Notes: generated from the sequence alone by a model not told the origin. Positions 1 to 14,480 are shown, counted from the stretch's first letter. The stretch is DNA of 64,000 nucleotides from Strongylocentrotus purpuratus (GCF_000002235.5 NW_022145611.1:18722114-18786113), one strand, 5' to 3'. Translations and numbers: made by a program.

Positions 1-1330
1 TTTCCTCTAAAATTAACACAAAAGAGATGATGTTGAACTACCGGATTCGTTAAAAAAAGTCTTCAATAAACCGATTTTGTTTTCTTCAGATGGGTCACTA
101 GATGGGGGAGACGTGAAGCTATCTTGTTTTCGTTTCACATAGGTTAGTGAAAGTTTATGCATTATGCATGGCGCTCCATTGTGTGGTGCTCATATAGCAT
201 TGTGGGCCACCTTTCGGAACAATGCGACTTTATAGCCCAGTCGGCACGCGCCCTCCATTGTTTTCATATCTCAGACTCGGATTGTTTCGTCATCAGCTGC
301 TAGGGCTCTCGGCTACCGGCGCGGAGAGCGACTAAAACTAATTACATCGTTGCAGTGGTTGTAATGGCATTCTCGTAGCTCAAATCCCCTCTCCATCTCT
401 TCCCATCTCTCTTCCTCGAGCCGGTGATGATGAAGTGGCTTTGTTGTTTCGTGATGTCGCTCAGCTCTTAACTAGCCTGATTTTTTTTCCGGAATAAATT
501 CACTTTCCCCAACTCTTTTAATGAATGCACTTAATAATGCTGTATTCACAAAGGTCGCGTGAAGACAAACTCATTCACCTGTATCTGTTTAAAAAATAAA
601 TATATCAGATTAAGTTAGTTGCTTCAAAACGAGCGGATATTTATCAATTGTTTTGCAATAAAGTCAGATTGCATTTTTGTCGATAACATCAAAATCACTT
701 TTCGTCTATTTTTCAGCTTTCATGGTACCGTGCCCTCGCCTGTCAACATCTGATAGCAAGCAAACACACCCTGGTGGGATGCATTTTTTAAGATCTTGGT
801 ACTGCAGAGAACTTTGATGGTATTGTAAAATCCCAAACCCACCGGCCAATTAATCAATTGTTGGAACACACCGGGGAGTGGGGCAGGAGGGGTGGGGGTG
901 GGGGGGGGGGGGGGGGTGGTGACGGCTTAGAATTAAAATATGGTAGGCATAAGTAATTTTTGGGGTAGTTGAATCCCTCAGTCCACAACCTCCCCCACTC
1001 TCTCTCTCTCCCTCCTTCTCCCTGTACCTCTCTCTTTTCTCTCCCTCCACTTTCCCACCCTCACCCTCACTCTCACTCTTTCACCCATCTCTTCCCCGTT
1101 TATCTCACTCCATTGGCTTTGTTTTCCTGCCCCTGTTCTTGTTTTTTCTCCCTTCTTAGCTTCTTCTGTGTAAAGCTATCTGGTCGCCTGCGTGCAGGTT
1201 GTATAGAGATGAAGCGGAGACCCGAGTCGTGATTGGTTCTTTGTTTGTTCGTATTACCCCCATCCGAACGGGGTAAACCCCGCTGTAGGAATGTTGTGTG
1301 TGATGGAGAAGGGGCTCCTTAGAGTCAGAG
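1..1330. other. non-genic region with CT-rich tract and poly-G run
   Basis: I see no supportable gene here. The stretch at 200-440 is richer in CpG than its surroundings. A poly-G run lies near 897-917 and a CT-rich low-complexity tract at about 985-1090. Open frames over the CT tract are Ser/Leu/Pro/His-rich and come from base composition, not from coding. Confidence 0.6.
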
Positions 1331-1340
1331 AGAGTGTGTG

Positions 1341-1341
1341 T

Positions 1342-1426
<85 letters not shown>

Positions 1427-1431
1427 GAGAA
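1341..1431. repeat. (GA)n microsatellite
   Basis: Nearly uninterrupted GA repeats with a short GGAGAAA interruption. A CpG-rich stretch follows at 1440-1560. It could be part of an unannotated promoter or first exon, but nothing in it can be tied to a gene. Confidence 0.95.
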
Positions 1432-1934
1432 CCACTGGCCGGGCTGTAAACACGGGCTAGGATGGCGGCACGCGACCGGCGCGCGCCCCGCTTCATGTGA
1501 CTGGTAGTGGGCTCTGATCCCTCTCCGAGTGTCGCTATCTCGTTGACTCCGAAAATTCCGATCCCAACTCGGAGAATGTGTCCGAATCACCTTAAAACAA
1601 TGAACATGGAATGAAAAACAAATAACGAACAGGAAAATTGTCCTAAACTTAACCATTGATATGTCACTTGGTGACTTATGAGAATTTTAAACGGGATTTG
1701 TGTGTCAATGACCTATGTTTTTCATCAAAAAAATGTTATACATTGATAATTGCTAGAGGGTGAGATGAAAGTGGTGTAAGCTTAGGCCGTATTTCATTTT
1801 CGGCAAACCAAGTTAATGAATTTAACAAGAAAAAAAAATGAATAAAACACCCTTGGAAATGGGTTTATATTATTTCCTAAATGCGCTGAGAAGCTATCAT
1901 GTTATCAAACGCAATCTTAATTACTTAGTTGAAC

Positions 1935-2221
1935 TTTCTACCAGAAAAAACGTTGTAAATGACTTCATGCAACCCAATCTATATGGAACTGTATTTTTAA
2001 TCTTTAAATTTAAAAACGTGTTGCAATATATTGCTTTTACTTATTTTACATGAAATATACTATTAATTTAATTTTAGTTTCTACCAGAAAAAAACGTTGT
2101 AAATGACTTCATGCAACCCAATCTATATGGAACTGTATTTTTAATCTTTAAATTTAAAAACGTGTTGCAATATATTGCTTTTACTTATTTTACATGAAAT
2201 ATACTATTAATTTAATTTTAG
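1935..2221. repeat. tandem duplication, 143-bp unit, two copies
   Basis: The segment at 1935-2077 is repeated almost identically at 2078-2221, differing mainly by one A in an A-run near the start. The near identity points to a recent duplication. The first copy creates part of a short open frame that has no recognisable product. Confidence 0.95.
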
Positions 2222-3675
2222 TGCTTTACCGATAATGTCGCTTTATGTGTTCTTAACAATATATATATTTCTCTATTTTATGTTCAATATTTTATCGAAC
2301 AAAGCACAATATTTATACAAATTATATTTATCTACACATGTATTTTTATTTATTTTTTCTGGGGGAGGGAGAGGCATTTTTTTAAAATCCAGTTCAGTTT
2401 AATACCACTCCCAGACAAACAGTCGTGATATACATATATTTTTCGGTACAATTTGTGAGCACTTCATAATTATCATATGCTGGGGTAGCCAAATCATGAA
2501 CATATTGACGAACAGTACAGCGGACAATATTCAACCAATCAAGCCACTTTTTCCTTGAGCAATAACCACTAAGCTCGACAATCTGATGAATACACGCCCC
2601 AACCGCACCGGCATTCCGACTCCTTCTTGCACCCCTTCTACCACTACCACCACCCCACCACCACCACCACCACTAGCATTACCCCTACCGATACCCCCAC
2701 CCTCATTCCCTGGATGGTATAATAAGGGGTTGGCTTGGCCGACTTACATCCCTCTAGGCCTACGCAGCTGCACCGGACAAAGCCCTTTGTGAATTCCTGT
2801 CAAGGTTTTACACGACCATTCATTACTCCTCTTATTTTCTCCATTTTTGATTAATCATCTGCATATTTTGGGGCGAGATCCTTTCCCTTGTCTTTGGGCA
2901 AACGAGAGATGAATGTTCCAGCCCCAAAACTACAATAAAAAGATGCTATTGCAAGAGACATTAAAATTGTTTGACGGAAGAAATTATGACTATTGTTATT
3001 TAGGTATACGACAAAATATGATATTTGATTGGGTAATTAAAAGCAATCAACCAATAAGTCGATGGTGAATTACGGGATTTTATTAAGTTAAAAGAAAAAA
3101 AAAACGAATGAAAGCTCCGACAAAAACCAAGGGTTTATTTAACAATCAGAGCAAATCTATTATACAACCACAAGGTTAACGATGGGTATAATGGTATTTC
3201 TTTAGAAAACAATTTTGTATATTTTCAAGGCAATTTGTGGGCAACCATCAAGATCTAATCAGTGTTATGGTAAATCAAAGGTTGGCAGCGATATTGATTT
3301 TCATCTCAATTAAAATCCAAACGGGAATGGAAATGCTTACAAATTGGTTATACTCCCTCTGGATGGAAATTGTTAAGAAATGAATTATGATTTGATCTCA
3401 AGATCTCTCTTTTTTTCTTTGTACATAGAATTACTTTCTGATTGAAAATGCCAAATTTTTCTTTGTTATTGAAAACAGAAATCAATTTGACTTTCTGACT
3501 CGTGTTAAAACATACGAAATAACGATTGCTAAGTGGATTATTTGGTTTTGCGGGTTACTTTATGAAAGGAAATCTTATGGTTAAGATAATATCAAGGAAT
3601 GTGGTAAAAAGACCTCTGAGTATTTCACAACAAGCAGGGTCTTTAATTAACAAGGCACATGTTTGTTTCATCTAT

Positions 3676-3846
3676 TACTCTCTCTCTCTCTCTCCTCTTC
3701 TCTCTCTCTCTCTCTCCTTCTCTCTTTCTCTCTTTCTCACACACACACACACACACGCACACACACACACATTCTATCTCTCTCTCTCTCTCTCTTTCTC
3801 TCTCTCCCTCCCCTCTCCCTCCCTCTCTCCCTCCCTCTCTCCTTCT
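3676..3846. repeat. compound (CT)n / (CA)n / (CTCC)n microsatellite
   Basis: CT repeats, then a block of alternating CA, then CT and CCCT repeats. All six frames are low complexity. The frames here encode Ser/Leu or Thr/His runs only. Confidence 0.95.
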
Positions 3847-6148
3847 TCGTAAAAGAACTGAAAGTTTAACGTTCAATTTAAATGAAATTTTGAAGAAAAC
3901 AAAGAGGGCTTTATGAATAGGGGGTCTTATGGTGAGTATACACTGGCATTACTTCATTTCTTACATTTTCATAACGACTACAATCATATGATATTGATGA
4001 GTTGGTTGTAATTAATCAGAGGATAACGGGCAACGCGAGCTGGTAATTTCTTGGCAATAAATCTTGGTGGCGACGCTTTCTTTTAATAATGTGAATTCCC
4101 ATGGAAATAGTCTGACTTCGCGTGGTTAATAATACTTGCTCCATCATAATGCGTGTGAGAATCGAGCTTGATGCGGGTACAGGCATCTGGTAAAGGTATG
4201 TTGGAAGGTTTGACCACTAAATAAACATTGAAGAAACATTGACAATAAGCAATTATCACTTTAAGCGTGTATATTGTCATTTGAAAAAAAATGGAGCTAA
4301 ACATTAACTTCAAAGGATTCCCGATATTTGAAAAGTTAATCATAGAATCAATGAAACAAATCAAATTAACAAAAATGGCATCCAATTCGAAACGCCGAAC
4401 GGGCTCTTAGAAATATCAAAATTCGTTTGCCTTTCTATCATGTATAAGTCATCTATTCTTGAAGAATAACTCCAAAGTTTTGTCGACAAACATAACTTTT
4501 TTGTTATAACTCAGGAAGATGTTACTAACCAATTATATGTAATTGCGATAGTTATCACCGATTATTAACATAATTTTTGTAATGACATTATTTACAAATA
4601 TTTCAGATACGCATGTACATGTAGATCACTTTGAACATAATAAACAGAACAAACATAGTGATTTACTTTTATGATTTCCTTGATCTCACAAATTTCACAA
4701 GATAACAATGAATATATTCACCCATTGCCTATATGAACCTGTTGGCTTCTGTATCAAGTCTACGAGACTGAGATATGTGTTAACTTTCTTGGCCTTTATC
4801 AAACAAATATGGCTTATTTCAGTGTCACAGCAGGGATATGCGACCTGTTCACAGGCTGCTTTTTATTATTTTTGATATAATTTTGCTTAAACTGGTTTGT
4901 GAAAATATCATCTTACCCCCGCATACCTCTTCTCCGCTCGTGAAAGCGAAATGTAATATTGGCACCCCCATAAATAAGAAGAAGCAGCAACAGTCAAGTG
5001 GCGGCTAATTTATGACTTTAATTATGAAGAAGTTTGATCGGGGTCGTTCGGAGGGTGATGCTAGGAGATGGGTAAGGGCCCAAGATGGTAAAGCAAATAA
5101 CTCGAAAATCCGTTTTATCTTGCGCCGTTCCTGTAGGTATTTTGTGGAGGCATTTCGACAGATGCCAAGGCTGGGGTTGGCAATAAATAATGTAACGAGA
5201 TTTGATTAGTTGATTATTTCTAGACTGGTTAACGAAGTCTTTCATGGAACCTATCTATATAGCCAGAGACAATGGCAGCACGGTGCAACAGCATTGTCCC
5301 GTTTCTAATTACTATAAAGGGGATGGGCGTCGACATTAAGCGTATTCTTTTTTAATTTTGAAAAAGAAAGGCAATCTACTGTTAAGAATTTTAGAGGGCG
5401 AGGGCAAACGTGTATTAAGTGTGTACATTTTATGTATTCCAAACTTGATTTGAAATTTCCAGGCAGAGTGAACATGGTTAGTTTGATAAAGGGTAAAAAA
5501 GCTTACTTTGATTTTTGGGTGTAGGCCTACACACAAAATGCCCAACCCCCCCCCCCCCAAAAAAAAGTGCTGCAATTTCTAACAAGTATGATCATTAAGG
5601 GGAGAATATTGAATTCGTTATTTACTTTTTGGATATTCTTAATGCCCATGGCACTTCGGATATAATACCTCCGGCCCATATACTACCAAGATTTACTCTT
5701 TTGTTTGAATAAATCGTCCACAACCCCCAGTCAATTACCCTAAATGTTTTTGCTGTCTCATGACGTAACAATGAAATCTCTTAAGTGAGACAAAGAGCTG
5801 TGGTCATCACGGGTGGCAGAGTATTTACTCACCCCCCTCTTTTACAAATCCTTTATATATACACTTGACATACCCTGCTTGAACATTGCCACAACAGTCG
5901 GACAGGATGTCTTCAAACAACATTTTCCCAACTCCTTTGACTACATCACGTTTTAGTTCGACCTTTTAAGTAATTTACTTCGGGCAAAAAGCTCTCATGT
6001 GATGAGCTTAAACTCAAGTGTCAGACACAATGGCGCAAAAACAAGACTTTAATGTATTTTTTTGTTTGTTGAAAAGGTATATAATCGCCACTTCGACTTT
6101 TACAAGAGGATGCATACAAAGGGTGGACGGCACGTGCCGAGCGTATTA

Positions 6149-6216
6149 TCTGACCATTCAATAGGGGATCTACTCCGGACAATCTGACCATTCAATAGGG
6201 GATCTACTCCGGACAA
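6149..6216. repeat. 34-bp tandem duplication
   Basis: Two adjacent identical copies (6149-6182 and 6183-6216) beginning TCTGACCATTCAATAG. Confidence 0.95.
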
Positions 6217-8398
6217 TTGGTACAGCTGTCTGGGATGGATATACCGGGACTCCCCTCGCAGCCAGACGAAGTGAAGATGGGATTGGGTTCGGGGTTTAAA
6301 CAGCTGAAATGTGTGAACTCTCTAACGTCCAATTAAGGCAAAAACACTACCCTTGATAAATTCCCCTAAACGCCTTGCTAATGACAACCGGTGCGATTTA
6401 ATTATTCAACAAGGGCATTGGTCTTAGAAAATATTGATATTTGAGCTTGATAGAGATGAAAGAGGAATTAATTCTTTCAAAATCAGGAATGGTAATAATT
6501 AGCCTCCACTTTGAATTTTCCAGCGTGTTTGTAAAATTGTCTTTGTTAAATACTGATCACGTTTAATTTGAACATTCAAGGACTATACATCCATGCACAA
6601 ATCAAATAATTCAACATAATAATATTACTATAGTGGTAAAAATAGATGGCTTGTAATTTTAAAAGAAGAAGAAAGGAGGGAGCTATTAAGAAACCACCAA
6701 CTAAAATGTAGAAAATACTATCTGCAAAGAATGTATGCATGCTCACGATCTCCGACACAACATGTATTAATTGGTGTGACTTTCCAACAGTAAAGTTTAA
6801 GTAAAACAAGTTGTTGATTTATCACTAAACTAATCTCCATTCCCCTCTCAGACTTCAAGGAGGTGTTAACAAAAATATGCACTTTTTTTGAATAATTATG
6901 TATATATCTTGGTGTTGCATAAATACAGCTTTTTTAGTTTGTTTATCGTGTTCTAATCGTTCAAAAATAGTGTGTTCCGTAGATTCATTGGTAAAATTTA
7001 AATATAAAAAATTAACTTTATGGGTATGCTCATGAATGTTTTTAATCTGTAACTTAAGTCGATACGCTTGTGCCCTTCGACAAGGCATTAATCCTGATAA
7101 CCAAGTCCCTTGGAGAGGACTTAAAGCTTTCAGTCCCCTGGTTGCTTACTTACAAACACACGCATGCTTTCTTAGCAGTCAGGTAAAACAAACTCAACCA
7201 AACCAACCAAGATGCTGCATTGATAGTAACCATGGTAACAATAATCTTAAATTATATCGAAATTGCACTTATTATTATATTGATATCTATGCTCTCAGAG
7301 TTATGAGAGATTTTGTATCGCGAATATAATTCGTTTCCAAGAAAATCAAGGTCATTATTTTCCTTACTGATCTTTAACATTTTCAGGTATTTTGGAATTT
7401 AAAATTCTAAAACAACTTTTATTTTCTTGATATCACTTTAATTTTTTTTTCTAGTGCAATTTCCCTAAAACTCACTAAAAAACCCAATGCCATTCAAAAA
7501 AATAACTAGGGCTTATCTAATCAAGCAATCTCTTAGAATGACTGAACAAATATAATGAAACAGCTTCCTATGAAATTGCATTATTTTGGGGGGTGCAGCA
7601 ATAGATAACGAAAGTGATTAATATTGTATTGTCGAGCAAATTATGATGACGTGGTCATAGTAAATGTCATTTATCGGACCAATAATAAGAAATGTGTGAA
7701 TGTTTTAAATATGAGATCTCTAAAGTCTATGCGAATCTCAAATTGGCAGTTTGGTCAGTGGGTTGTGACGTACATAAAGACGCGGATAACTCTTTGTTTG
7801 TCGTATACAAAAATATAATTAATTTCTGTTTTTTTCCTAAGTGCCTCCCCCTCAAAATGTATCATGAATAGCATATTATTATGGGCCTTCTGAAGAGAAA
7901 AGACCCCTTATCAGTCATACATTTATGAAATATTGACATCATATTACGAATAGCCTTCATGGAAGTAAAAACTGCTTTGATGTTAATTTTAGTGCGAGAC
8001 ATCATTCTCCAACTTGAAACTGAGAACACTTGATCATTTAAGATCATTTATGACGTCATGAAAACATGATAAAAATGAAGTCGGTTTATTAAAATTGTCT
8101 ATTAATTTGTGATTTCAAGTGATATCTGGGGAAGGTTGGAACTTTTAAAACTCGAGTCTAATTCCACTTAGTAATTTTCCTTGGTCACTTTAGTGGGCTT
8201 GGATTAATAGATATATTAATGACAAACGTGTGTTATTATAGTACGTACATAAGAAAAACAAATCAGAAATAGATTACAATATAATTAAATCAAGAGAGGT
8301 ACACTCGGTGACGTGTAACTTAAAAGGAAGTAGTTGTGATTAAAGCTAAAAAGATTAGTAAAATGATATGAATTTAAAATAAATAACATGGAGGGAAA

Positions 8399-8495
8399 GA
8401 GAGAGTAGGAGAGAGAGAGAGAGAGAGAGGTATAAAAAATAAAGTTAGATACATGTAGATATATATTTAGATAAATAGAGAGAAAGAGAGAGAAC

Positions 8496-8534
<39 letters not shown>
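8399..8534. repeat. (GA)n microsatellite cluster
   Basis: Several GA-repeat blocks separated by short AT-rich segments, ending in a long pure GA tract. Confidence 0.95.
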
Positions 8535-8539
<5 letters not shown>

Positions 8540-11084
8540 AATAGATTACTTTTCTTTTGTATTTTCTGCTCTAAAGCCTATAATTATTGTCCATAGAACT
8601 AGATTAACGATGGAATAAAGAGGATTGTATGAAAAACGTTATTATCTTCAAAACTGAAATCACACTAACGTACAGCGCCAGCTGCCCTTTTGACTCTTAC
8701 TAATCCTACGTCCAACAGAAAGGAAAATGCATCAGAAACCGTTTTCCTTTCTTTGTTCTGAACGATTTTTTTTTAAGCAATAAATTTCAGCAAGATGAAA
8801 ACATGATTGTATGTACTGACGAATAATTCAAAAGGACATGGGGGAAATTTCATTTTACTTCTTATACATAGTTTTCTTTGTAGTGTCAAAATATTGCTAA
8901 AGTAACATAAAAGCATTAATAAACCTATTTTATTAAGAAAATAATTCAATCCATTGTAATCACATGAACTGTATACGCTAGATGATCTCCCCATACAAGG
9001 TTCAAGGTGTCGCGTAGACAATCGATAGAGAAACTAATGATTTTACAGCAGTAATTTATCAGTAATTATTATTATTATTATTATCATTATCATATTTTCA
9101 AATGGTATCTAGCATATAAATTACCATTTACAAACTCTCCATTTGAAACGCATGTTGTAAGAAATAAAGTATTACCCGAACATAATTATAATGTTGCAAC
9201 TGATGACAAATGTTGACAAAAGTAATACTATGTTACACAATGTTGAAAATAATCACCTACAATGCTAGAAAAAATACTCTTGGAAATGTCAACAAATACA
9301 TGAAAGAATATGATCAGCCCCAAAAGTCCTACTACTTAAATGGAATTCAGCAAATAATTGTCAGGTACAAAATTGGGTAATAGTTTATTTTAGCATTAGT
9401 TTATCATCGGTTGCTTGATAAAGACTTGTATGATAAGAACATAAAAAACAAATACCCATTTTTCTTTGTGAAAAAAAAGGTTTGTTTATAAAACTAAGTT
9501 GCAAGGCAATATAAATACAAAGTAGAACTTTGAATCTTATCATGCTTAATGTTTTTTTTAGACGAAATAGCTTAAAGTTAAAGTCAATCAAACAGCACAT
9601 AGCAGCGTGAAAACTACGGATCGATATATACGTTCTATAGGCAGGCTAATATTTTGGGAAAATATGGAAGGCTTTTAAAGAACTTTTCTACCTATTATTC
9701 ACAATGGAGTTGGTTGAGAAACTGCGTGTTGTCTGCTGTCATGACTGCTATGACTGTGAGTACCAGTGTCAGAATGGCTAGCCTCTGCCAAACCACCTGT
9801 CCCAGCTAGATGGAAACCACTAATTAGACAAACTAAGCGGGGAACACATAGCGTTCACCCGACTTCGGTGTAGGCCTATATAGCCACTCCAGACAAAAAT
9901 TGCGACAGTAGAGCAATTTGACGTGTTATTCAGTCATGACAGATACAAGTCTATTGTATTGATACGAAAAGGATAGTCGAGTTTCCATGACAACTGTATG
10001 CTCGAGGCGTGAGAATTCTCTCTATTCTTGCTTGCTGAAGTGTGATGACGTTTTTTTCTTTGGTGACTTTTTGTTTTCTGCGGAGGATAGTGACTTGTGG
10101 ATAGAATAATTTCTTTGTGGGAGTGCAGCCTACCTTAAAACCACTGTACCGACCATGAAGTTTTGCTTCTTCGACGTCATTTCTTTCAAAGTTTTCCTCT
10201 CGTGGTTATAGGGTCAAGAAAAGTTGAAGTTAGGGCTTTTATTCTGACTTCTCCCAAATAGTGTCCAATGTTAGTCATGTTTCTGCCGTGATCTTTATCT
10301 AACTGCCGAATTATTTACAGATCTATTTTATTAAAAGGATTGTCGAAAGATGTATAATGCAGTACTGTACTCCATACCATCCCAGTACTACGGGTTCTTT
10401 TTTCATTTCATAGCCCGGGGACCTAATTGATAGATTATAAAGTAATTCAATTTAAACAAACCAACTTTTCTAAAAGTTGCTCTGTAATACAATTTATAAA
10501 ATCACATTTCCTGCAATGCGATTTTACATAACAAATAGAGAATTACTTTTGTCACAAAAGAATCGGGAAAATGTATTGTCACAATCGTGATTTATTATAT
10601 CTACCACGGTTTACCGTCCGCTTGTTTTGAGTTCTCCTCATCGTCATTACAGTTGTGAAAATGAATTGAATGATGAAACAGCAATGAAAATCGCTGGGCT
10701 GATTAATGAAGCCAGTCGTTATTGTTCTGGTAATGTATGAATGCGTCAAATGAAATAAGCTTTTTTGACATGGGTTCGAATGAGATGGAGTGGCTTCGGT
10801 ATCAGCCAAGCCTGCCTGATCGGCCCGCCTCAGGGCCTCGAAGCGAAGGCAAGCGAACACGCTGAGTTTTTCCATCTCTCTCGAAGATAATACGAACTCT
10901 TTGCTCACTTCGATGCTCAGCTGTCTAGAGGAGGGAGAAAGGGGGATTTTAGACTCCCTAATTCTTTTGAAAAAAGATATGTGTAGAGGCTTTTACGGAA
11001 TTTATTGACGTCGGTATCTCTCCCTTTCACTCTCTCACCTTTCACCAACCGCCACCATCTCAATTCTCAACACCCTTATAAGCT

Positions 11085-11085
<1 letters not shown>

Positions 11086-11150
<65 letters not shown>

Positions 11151-11284
11151 CATCTCATCTCTCTCTCTCTCTCTCCTTCCTTCCTCTCATCCCTACCCAT
11201 ACTCTCTATATTGCACTTTAAACACATTCTGCCACTATCCCTTTCTCTTTGCTGCACATTCTCTCTCTCTCTCTTTCTTTAAAA
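11086..11284. repeat. (CT)n microsatellite
   Basis: A long pure CT tract with related CT-rich sequence downstream. The overlapping open frame is poly-Ser/Leu and is not a gene. Confidence 0.95.
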
Positions 11285-12405
11285 TTTCATTCATCTGTAT
11301 TGATCTATAATTTCCGTCTTCCACACATCCTTCTCTTTCACCCTTTCTAATCCATCTGTGTTTCTTTTATTCTTTTATTCCTTCCTTGTGTATTACCGGT
11401 AAAATATTTTGGAAAAAGGGCATTGCCGCCTAGGAAGAATATATCAATGTATTGTACAACGCGGGCGAGTGTTTTACAATGAATACGCATTCATTAAGAT
11501 TTCTAGTATTACTAATGACGTTATGATGGCAATGATGTTTAATATTGGAAATTATTAAGACATCTTACGGCATCAATTGTGTTCTTGACCTGAACAGACA
11601 AAATGATACATGCTCAGCAAAGCACACTTAAGTTGGCTTAATTTTTTTCAAAAATGTAAATATTATTTAAAAGAAATGTGATTTATTTTCTGTGACGTAA
11701 TGTTATGAATGTTTGGAGTGGAAATCCAACCTTCAAAGTGATTGGAATCCACTCCTAAACGAGTTATTTAAACCATTACTTTGAAGTGAAGTGATCTTTG
11801 ATGTGACTCAAAAAAATGCCACTCCTCCAAACCCTGACAAAGAGGGATGTGGGATGCTAACAAAGGATGCGTACCAATGCATCACCGACGCGCTTCAAAA
11901 TGATGTGATCTGACTTGGTCTGAAGGTTACAAACCATTCAGTCAAACAAGGTGAAATTATTTGAGAGTGGTCAGCTCGCATCTGTTCAGAGAGGCGTGAA
12001 ATTGTTTTAAGTCCTCAAATATAGTTTGCTTGGTGCGTTATTCGTATTTGAACTTATTGGAATTAAGAGAATGTTTATATGGCACAGACAAAATGGCTTT
12101 TTATTTCTATGTATTTATATTGTTAAATGTCCTGATGATATCCCATTTTCAATTAAAAGCAATATTTTATTTCCAAGTGAGATTTAATTAAGTTAACTTG
12201 ACTTACATAAGAGGAAGTATTTGAATAAGCAATAAAGTTTCAAATGAAATTTGTTTTTCGTACTTAATATGTATAATTTGATTTTGTTTGCTTATGTTGT
12301 TGTTGGTCAACAATTTAAACTCTACACTTGAGACTTGTTGATTCATATTGATTTTCATGCTCTCAAAATCATTAGTCAATGATTGAATATATACCTTCGA
12401 ACTAA

Positions 12406-12757
12406 GGGCGCGTTCATGCTTGATTTTGAAGGCAGAATGAGCGATTTGTAACGCTCATCGTAAACGCTCATCGTAATCGCAGTTCCACGGTGCACTGTTC
12501 ATGCTCACTTTTCCAGGCAATTCTCCTTGGGTGGCCTTCAGCTGGATTCGCAAACCTGTGTGCGCATGCTACGTAGATCCACTAGAGGTCAGTGCGTTGA
12601 CCCCATTTAAACGCATCTTTTTGTGAGTTTACGATCGGCGATCGTGATCGCCGTTTTTCGGTGATTCTACAAAGTGAGCATGAACGCAATCGTGTTTTAA
12701 ACTAAACGCGTAACAGATGCCTGATTCTGGCCGTCAAAATCAAGCATGAACGCGCCC
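12406..12757. mobile_element. MITE, PIF/Harbinger-like
   Basis: The ends are near-perfect terminal inverted repeats of about 24 bp: GGGCGCGTTCATGC at the left and its complement at the right. They are flanked by TAA on both sides (12403-12405 and 12758-12760). A 3-bp TAA/TTA target duplication is typical of PIF/Harbinger elements. The 352-bp interior has no coding capacity and contains further small inverted repeats, for example around 12,630-12,660. It is therefore a non-autonomous element. Confidence 0.75.
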
Positions 12758-12769
12758 TAAGTGGGAACG

Positions 12770-14480
12770 GTTACACCAAACCGAAAGTGTCGATGATGCG
12801 TGCTATATATACGCATTCTTTGTTAGCAACCTCTCGCATCACTCTTTGTCAAAGTATGTTGTCGTGAGCTTAGCCATCATCACCCCTATTCATCTCATGC
12901 ATCAGATACATTTTGGAGACAGAGAGTAAAATACACTTTATTTTCAATCGATCTTTCATTTTAAATGAGAGTTAAGTGATCATGTAAGCAAAATGTTGAA
13001 TGTTTTATGGATGTGATATCATAAACATAGATCATAATCATTTAATATAAAAACATACTAATAAAAACTTAAACAAATCTCAGTTGCCTTTCACAAAGAA
13101 TATTGCACGCCACTTTCATTTTCTTTTGAACTGATGAAGTATTGATAAAGAATTGTTTATATACTGTCTGAACTTGTTAAAATTATCTCGAGAGGAACTT
13201 TAATTCCGCTCAGGTCTTATAAGAGGAAATTAAGATGCATTTTATACGATGCAGTGTATCGAAATTATTACGTAACTTTGGATAAAGTGGCTAAAAGTAT
13301 GGAAATCACTATAACCCATCGCTAAATTACATGTCGGTTATGTGTTTTCTTTTATTTTGAATAAACATATACAAACATAATTATATGGGCCTGCAATAAA
13401 ACGGCGGGATAATTCAAATCAGAGCCATCATAAAATAATGTTAGTATTAAAGCTGAACACTCAATACTATATATCAGTGTGTGTGATTTATTGCATGAAA
13501 ACTTTTAGATGAGCAGGGTATAGAGTATTACCCGACCGAGGCGTCGATGATGCGTTGCTATACGCATTCTTTGTTAGCAACTTCTCGCATCCCTCTTTGT
13601 TAAAGTATTTTGTGGTGAGCTGAACTCAACCCGGCACCATCACCGCTATTATGTCTCACTCATGAGATAGATCGTAGCACAGAGCATAGATGCACTTTCT
13701 TTTTTAATCAATTGTTCTTTTTTAATGAGAGTACACCAAAAATAAAGGTAAAATGTTAGAAATATTTAAGTTAGGGTCGTTACATCTGAAACATAAATAT
13801 CTCTTTAAACATACTCATTAAAACTGAAAAGATTGGAATGGTCCCGTTGCATGTCACTGTAACGTTTTAAAATGTTAATGATTTGATATATACTGTCTGT
13901 TAGAGTAATCCAAAGAAGAACTTAAAAATTCCCTACAGCTGTTGTAAGAGAAAACTAATGTTTAATGTGTCAAAATTGTTCAAAACTTAAGAAAAAGTCG
14001 CGATGAAAGATGTAAGTCATGACAACCCATCTAATTAGATATGATCTGATTTGTTTTCTTTTCTTTTGAATATATACATATAAATATGTACACAAATCTA
14101 TGGATTTAGAAATAACAGCGGATGAATAGCTCTACTCAGAGCCATTGTAGCATGACGCTGGTCGGTTAGAGGTCCAGCATTCTGACCGCTCTTAAATATT
14201 ATAGGTTTGTTTGAAATGAGGAGAGTACAGAAGCGTCCATGATGCGTTGCTATACGATTTTGTTTGTTAGCAACCTCTCGCATTGCCCTTTATGAAAGTA
14301 TTTTTGGTCATCCGGGCCCCCCAATGACACCATTATTTCACCCATCAAATGAATTGCGGAGTCGTGTTTTTTAAAAACCAATTATCTCAATGATTCTATT
14401 TTAACTTTCAGATGCCATTATACTTGTTGAGAAACATGTAATAGTGTAAACTAAACTTAAAAAGCAATTACGAGGAAAAA
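12770..14480. repeat. three diverged ~700-bp tandem units
   Basis: A block beginning GATGCG, running through CATTCTTTGTTAGCAAC to CGCATC, recurs at 12,795, 13,549 and 14,241 (spacings 754 and 692). Sequence downstream of each block is also recognisably related (CATCACCGCTATT-like segment, AATGAGAGT, AAACATACT, TATACTGTCTG). The units are diverged and carry no convincing reading frame. Confidence 0.75.

Larger units (their letters stand above)
2222..11000. other. long non-genic region
   Basis: AT-rich sequence with no exon I can support on either strand. It includes a mixed CT/CA microsatellite (3676-3850), a 34-bp duplication (6149-6216), GA repeats (8399-8534) and short AT-rich tracts. The minus-strand frame at 10,579-10,908 is richer in GC than its flanks but matches nothing I know. 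Confidence 0.5.

Noticed and set aside
1156..1656. Minus-strand 166-residue frame over the GA microsatellite
   Set aside because: Most of its length is Ser/Leu repeats from GA/CT DNA; no domain or splice context.
3526..3916. Overlapping frames on both strands over the CT/CA repeat
   Set aside because: Low-complexity translations of a microsatellite in every frame.
10579..10908. Minus-strand 109-residue frame
   Set aside because: GC-richer than its flanks but no family resemblance or splice signals that I can defend.
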